Shown: one piece after another, positions 5,420 to 7,149 of the stretch
Numbering within the stretch: position 1 is the stretch's first letter
Layout of the letters: every line of letters starts with the position of its first letter
From: Abiotrophia sp. HMSC24B09
Lineage (GTDB): Bacteria; Bacillota; Bacilli; Lactobacillales; Aerococcaceae
Direction of reading: 5' to 3'
DNA length: 7,149 nucleotides
NCBI RefSeq assembly: GCF_001815865.1
Contig: NZ_KV822210.1
Coordinates: 205,174-212,322, forward strand
Made by a program: the position numbers and the translations under genes
Notes under the pieces: model-generated
What the model saw: the letters and a program-made list of their open reading frames with translations, nothing else
Told to the model about the DNA's origin: nothing
The model's database searches: none

Positions 5420-6838
5420 ATGTCAAGACGCAACAAAGGGCCTTACGCCCAACACTTCCACCTGACGCCGGAGCAGGGACTACTCAATGACCCCAACGGG
5501 CTTTGCTATTTCCAGGGTTACTATCATATTTTCTATCAATATAACCCGCATGCGACCGACCACTCTACCAAATACTGGGGCCATGTTCGGACCAAGGACT
5601 TCGTGACCTATGAGCAGTTGCCGGTAGCCCTCAAGTCTGATGACTGGTTCGATAAGAACGGGGTCTATTCAGGTGGTGCCATCGTCCACGAGGAGACGCT
5701 CTACCTCTTCTATACCGGCAATACCAAGGATGAGGCAGGTCGCCGGACCAGCTACCAATGTATTGCCACTTCGACAGACGGCATTCATTTCACCAAATTA
5801 GGCCCTGTGACTGAGCAGTTGCCGGACTATACCGGCCATGTGCGGGATCCTAAGGTCTGGTATGATGCGACCGTCCAAGGTTGGTGGATGTTGCTAGGTG
5901 CCCAGCGCTTAGATAAGACCGGCGATACCGTGGCCTTCTTCTCTAAAGACCTTAAAGACTGGGACTACCGCGGTCCTATCTTCCAATTTGATCAGCCCCT
6001 GGGCTATATGTGGGAGTGCCCGGATATGGTCTTCTTGACGGACGAGGTGACAGGCCAGGACAAGGCCGTCTTCATTTTCTCACCTCAAGGGGTCGACCCA
6101 ATTGGGGATAACTACCATAATATCTTTAACACCACTTACTTAGTCGGGACCTGGGATAGTCAGACTAGTCGCTTCCTGCCGGATAATGCGGACTTTGCGG
6201 ATATGCAGGAATGTGACCGTGGCTTTGAATACTATGCGCCTCAGTCCTTTGTGGCGCCTGATGGCCGGGTCATCCAATACTCTTGGATGGGCATTACCTG
6301 GCCTGACCAAGAGGCCGCCATCCCAACCCGTCAGGACGATTGGATTCATCACCTGACCATTCCGCGCCAGTTACGCCTAGTAAATGGCAAACTCTATCAG
6401 ACGCCGATTGCAGAGTTGGCAGGCCTGGCAGGAGCTAGCCAACCGCTGGCTTGGACCACGGCAGACTTCCGCCTTGATTTGGCGGGCCGGGCGCAAAGAG
6501 TGCAAGTGGATTTTGAGACCTTAGCAGATTGGGAACTTTTCTTAGATGATAACGTGACAGTCAAATACCAGGCCGCTCAAGGCCGCCTAAGTTTAGCTCG
6601 CTTCAACTGGCTAACCGGCTTGCAAGAATGGCGCCATATGCAGCTAGAAGAGGAGCTCAAACACTTAGACCTTTGGCTCGATGCTAGCTCACTAGAAGTC
6701 TTTGTTAACGGCGGGCAAGTAGTTGCCTCTCTCCGTTACTTTGCCAAAGACCCCCTGACGCGCCTAGAAGGCAAGGCAAGTGCCGACCTCCAGGCTAAGC
6801 TAGTAGCCACTCAGTTGGCCGCTCATCAATATATATAG
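5420..6838 (+). CDS. scrB: GH32 sucrose-6-phosphate hydrolase (intracellular invertase)
   Basis: I start the protein at ATG 5420 because AAGGAGG (5406-5412) sits seven bases upstream. The frame is open to 5360, but that stretch overlaps the promoter. The 472-residue product has all three GH32 catalytic residues: Asp24 in LLNDPNG (nucleophile), Asp143 in VRDPKVW (transition-state stabiliser) and Glu199 in WECPDM (acid/base). NGVYSGGA (80-87) is the usual FSGS-like motif. A five-bladed propeller (about 10-330) is followed by a C-terminal beta-sandwich ending in a stretch with LWLDASSLEVFVNGGQ. There is no signal peptide, so it works in the cytoplasm, splitting the sucrose-6-phosphate delivered by the neighbouring EIIBC into glucose-6-phosphate and fructose. 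Length is normal for ScrB/SacA. Activity on free sucrose or short fructans is possible in this family. Confidence 0.92.
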   Translation: MSRRNKGPYAQHFHLTPEQGLLNDPNGLCYFQGYYHIFYQYNPHATDHSTKYWGHVRTKDFVTYEQLPVALKSDDWFDKNGVYSGGAIVHEETLYLFYTGNTKDEAGRRTSYQCIATSTDGIHFTKLGPVTEQLPDYTGHVRDPKVWYDATVQGWWMLLGAQRLDKTGDTVAFFSKDLKDWDYRGPIFQFDQPLGYMWECPDMVFLTDEVTGQDKAVFIFSPQGVDPIGDNYHNIFNTTYLVGTWDSQTSRFLPDNADFADMQECDRGFEYYAPQSFVAPDGRVIQYSWMGITWPDQEAAIPTRQDDWIHHLTIPRQLRLVNGKLYQTPIAELAGLAGASQPLAWTTADFRLDLAGRAQRVQVDFETLADWELFLDDNVTVKYQAAQGRLSLARFNWLTGLQEWRHMQLEEELKHLDLWLDASSLEVFVNGGQVVASLRYFAKDPLTRLEGKASADLQAKLVATQLAAHQYI

Positions 6839-6842
6839 GAAG

Positions 6843-6867
6843 AAAAAGGGGCACCCGCCCCTTTTTT
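6843..6867 (+). terminator. Intrinsic terminator after scrB
   Basis: GGGGC (6848-6852) pairs with GCCCC (6857-6861) around an ACCC loop. The stem extends through an A-run (6843-6847) and a six-T run (6862-6867). Being A-flanked and T-flanked, it could work in both directions. It closes the sucrose locus four bases after the scrB stop codon. Confidence 0.93.
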
Positions 6868-6902
6868 GTTTAGTTTTGGACACGTAATTTCGCTAACTCG
6901 TA

Positions 6903-6933
6903 CCCTATTTATCTATGTAATAGATAAATAGGG
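6903..6933. repeat. Perfect 14-bp AT-rich inverted repeat
   Basis: CCCTATTTATCTAT (6903-6916) and ATAGATAAATAGGG (6920-6933) are exact reverse complements with a 3-bp spacer. No T-run follows on either strand, so it is not a standard terminator. It lies in the gene-free tail between the scrB terminator and the repeat array. It could be a protein-binding site, a cruciform-forming element or part of a small mobile element. Apart from this and the repeats I see nothing in 6868-7149. Confidence 0.7.
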
Positions 6934-7004
6934 GAGCTAAGTTTACAAGCCAGCAAATTCTCTCAAATAAGTCGCCGCCATAGCTAGAAAACTCTCTCAG
7001 CAAC

Positions 7005-7149
7005 CGCCGAAACCAGGGCAAAAGCTAGGAAAGGTCCCGAGCCAGTGGTCCACTCCGTCGAGTGGACCACTAGCTCCCAGGAAATCGCCGAAAACGGGCC
7101 AAAAGTCAGGAAAATCGTCGAGCCAGTGGTCCACTTTGGAGAGTGGACC
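7005..7149. repeat. Right-edge palindromic repeat array (81-bp units)
   Basis: Two units repeat with an exact 81-bp period. CGCCGAAA occurs at 7005 (as CGCCGAAA) and again at 7086, and AGTGGTCCACT at 7044 and 7125. The complete palindrome pairs AGTGGTCCACTC (7044-7055) with GAGTGGACCACT (7060-7071) around CGTC. It extends through one mismatch to GAGC (7039-7042) and GCTC (7073-7076), making a 38-bp near-perfect hairpin. The second copy (7120-7149) is cut by the window end. Loop sequences differ (CGTC versus TTGGAG) while stems are conserved, which suggests the hairpin matters or drives the spread. The bodies are purine-rich (GAAAACGGGCCAAAAG, CAGGAAA). Same family and orientation as 1-120. 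Confidence 0.88.

Noticed and set aside
7005..7149. CRISPR array
   Set aside because: The repeat is ~81 bp including the body, strongly palindromic, and there are no unique spacers of regular length nor cas genes.

Overview
The window reads as chromosomal DNA of a low-to-moderate GC Gram-positive bacterium. All genes lie on the + strand, ribosome sites are of the AGGAGG type, promoters are sigma-A-like, terminators are intrinsic, and there is a LacI / PTS / GH32 sucrose locus. I lean towards Lactobacillales and perhaps the Aerococcaceae, but that placement is inference and could be wrong.

Layout: (1) 1-120 holds the end of a ~81-bp palindrome-containing repeat array. (2) 121-301 is a leader with a 12-bp inverted repeat. 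(3) 302-1963 encodes a secreted Cthe_2159-type (carbohydrate-binding, DUF4353) beta-solenoid protein, closed by a strong terminator at 1986-2022. (4) 2023-2787 has no convincing protein gene. It does contain a good promoter (2061-2089), about 500 nt rich in local hairpins, and a terminator-like hairpin with a T-run (2551-2600), which together look like an independent structured non-coding RNA. A promoter and leader for the next gene follow. (5) 2788-6838 is the sucrose locus: a LacI-family regulator (scrR-like), a PTS EIIBC permease (scrA-like) and a cytoplasmic GH32 sucrose-6-phosphate hydrolase (scrB-like). (6) 6843-7149 holds a terminator, a perfect 14-bp inverted repeat, and two further copies of the ~81-bp repeat, the second cut by the window edge.

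How the sucrose genes fit together: the EIIBC permease imports sucrose as sucrose-6-phosphate, using a IIA domain supplied by another protein. The GH32 enzyme splits it to glucose-6-phosphate and fructose. The LacI protein is the likely repressor. The scrA promoter has consensus -35 and -10 boxes, a 9-bp inverted repeat (ACCGGTTCT / AGAACCGGT) around the -10, and a near-consensus CcpA cre site just upstream, so specific repression and carbon catabolite control are both readable. A short terminator followed by an extended -10 promoter separates scrA from scrB. No fructokinase gene is present in the window.

The best candidate for something undescribed is the putative ~500-nt structured RNA at about 2096-2600. 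The second is the palindromic repeat family, which occurs at both ends of the window in the same orientation.
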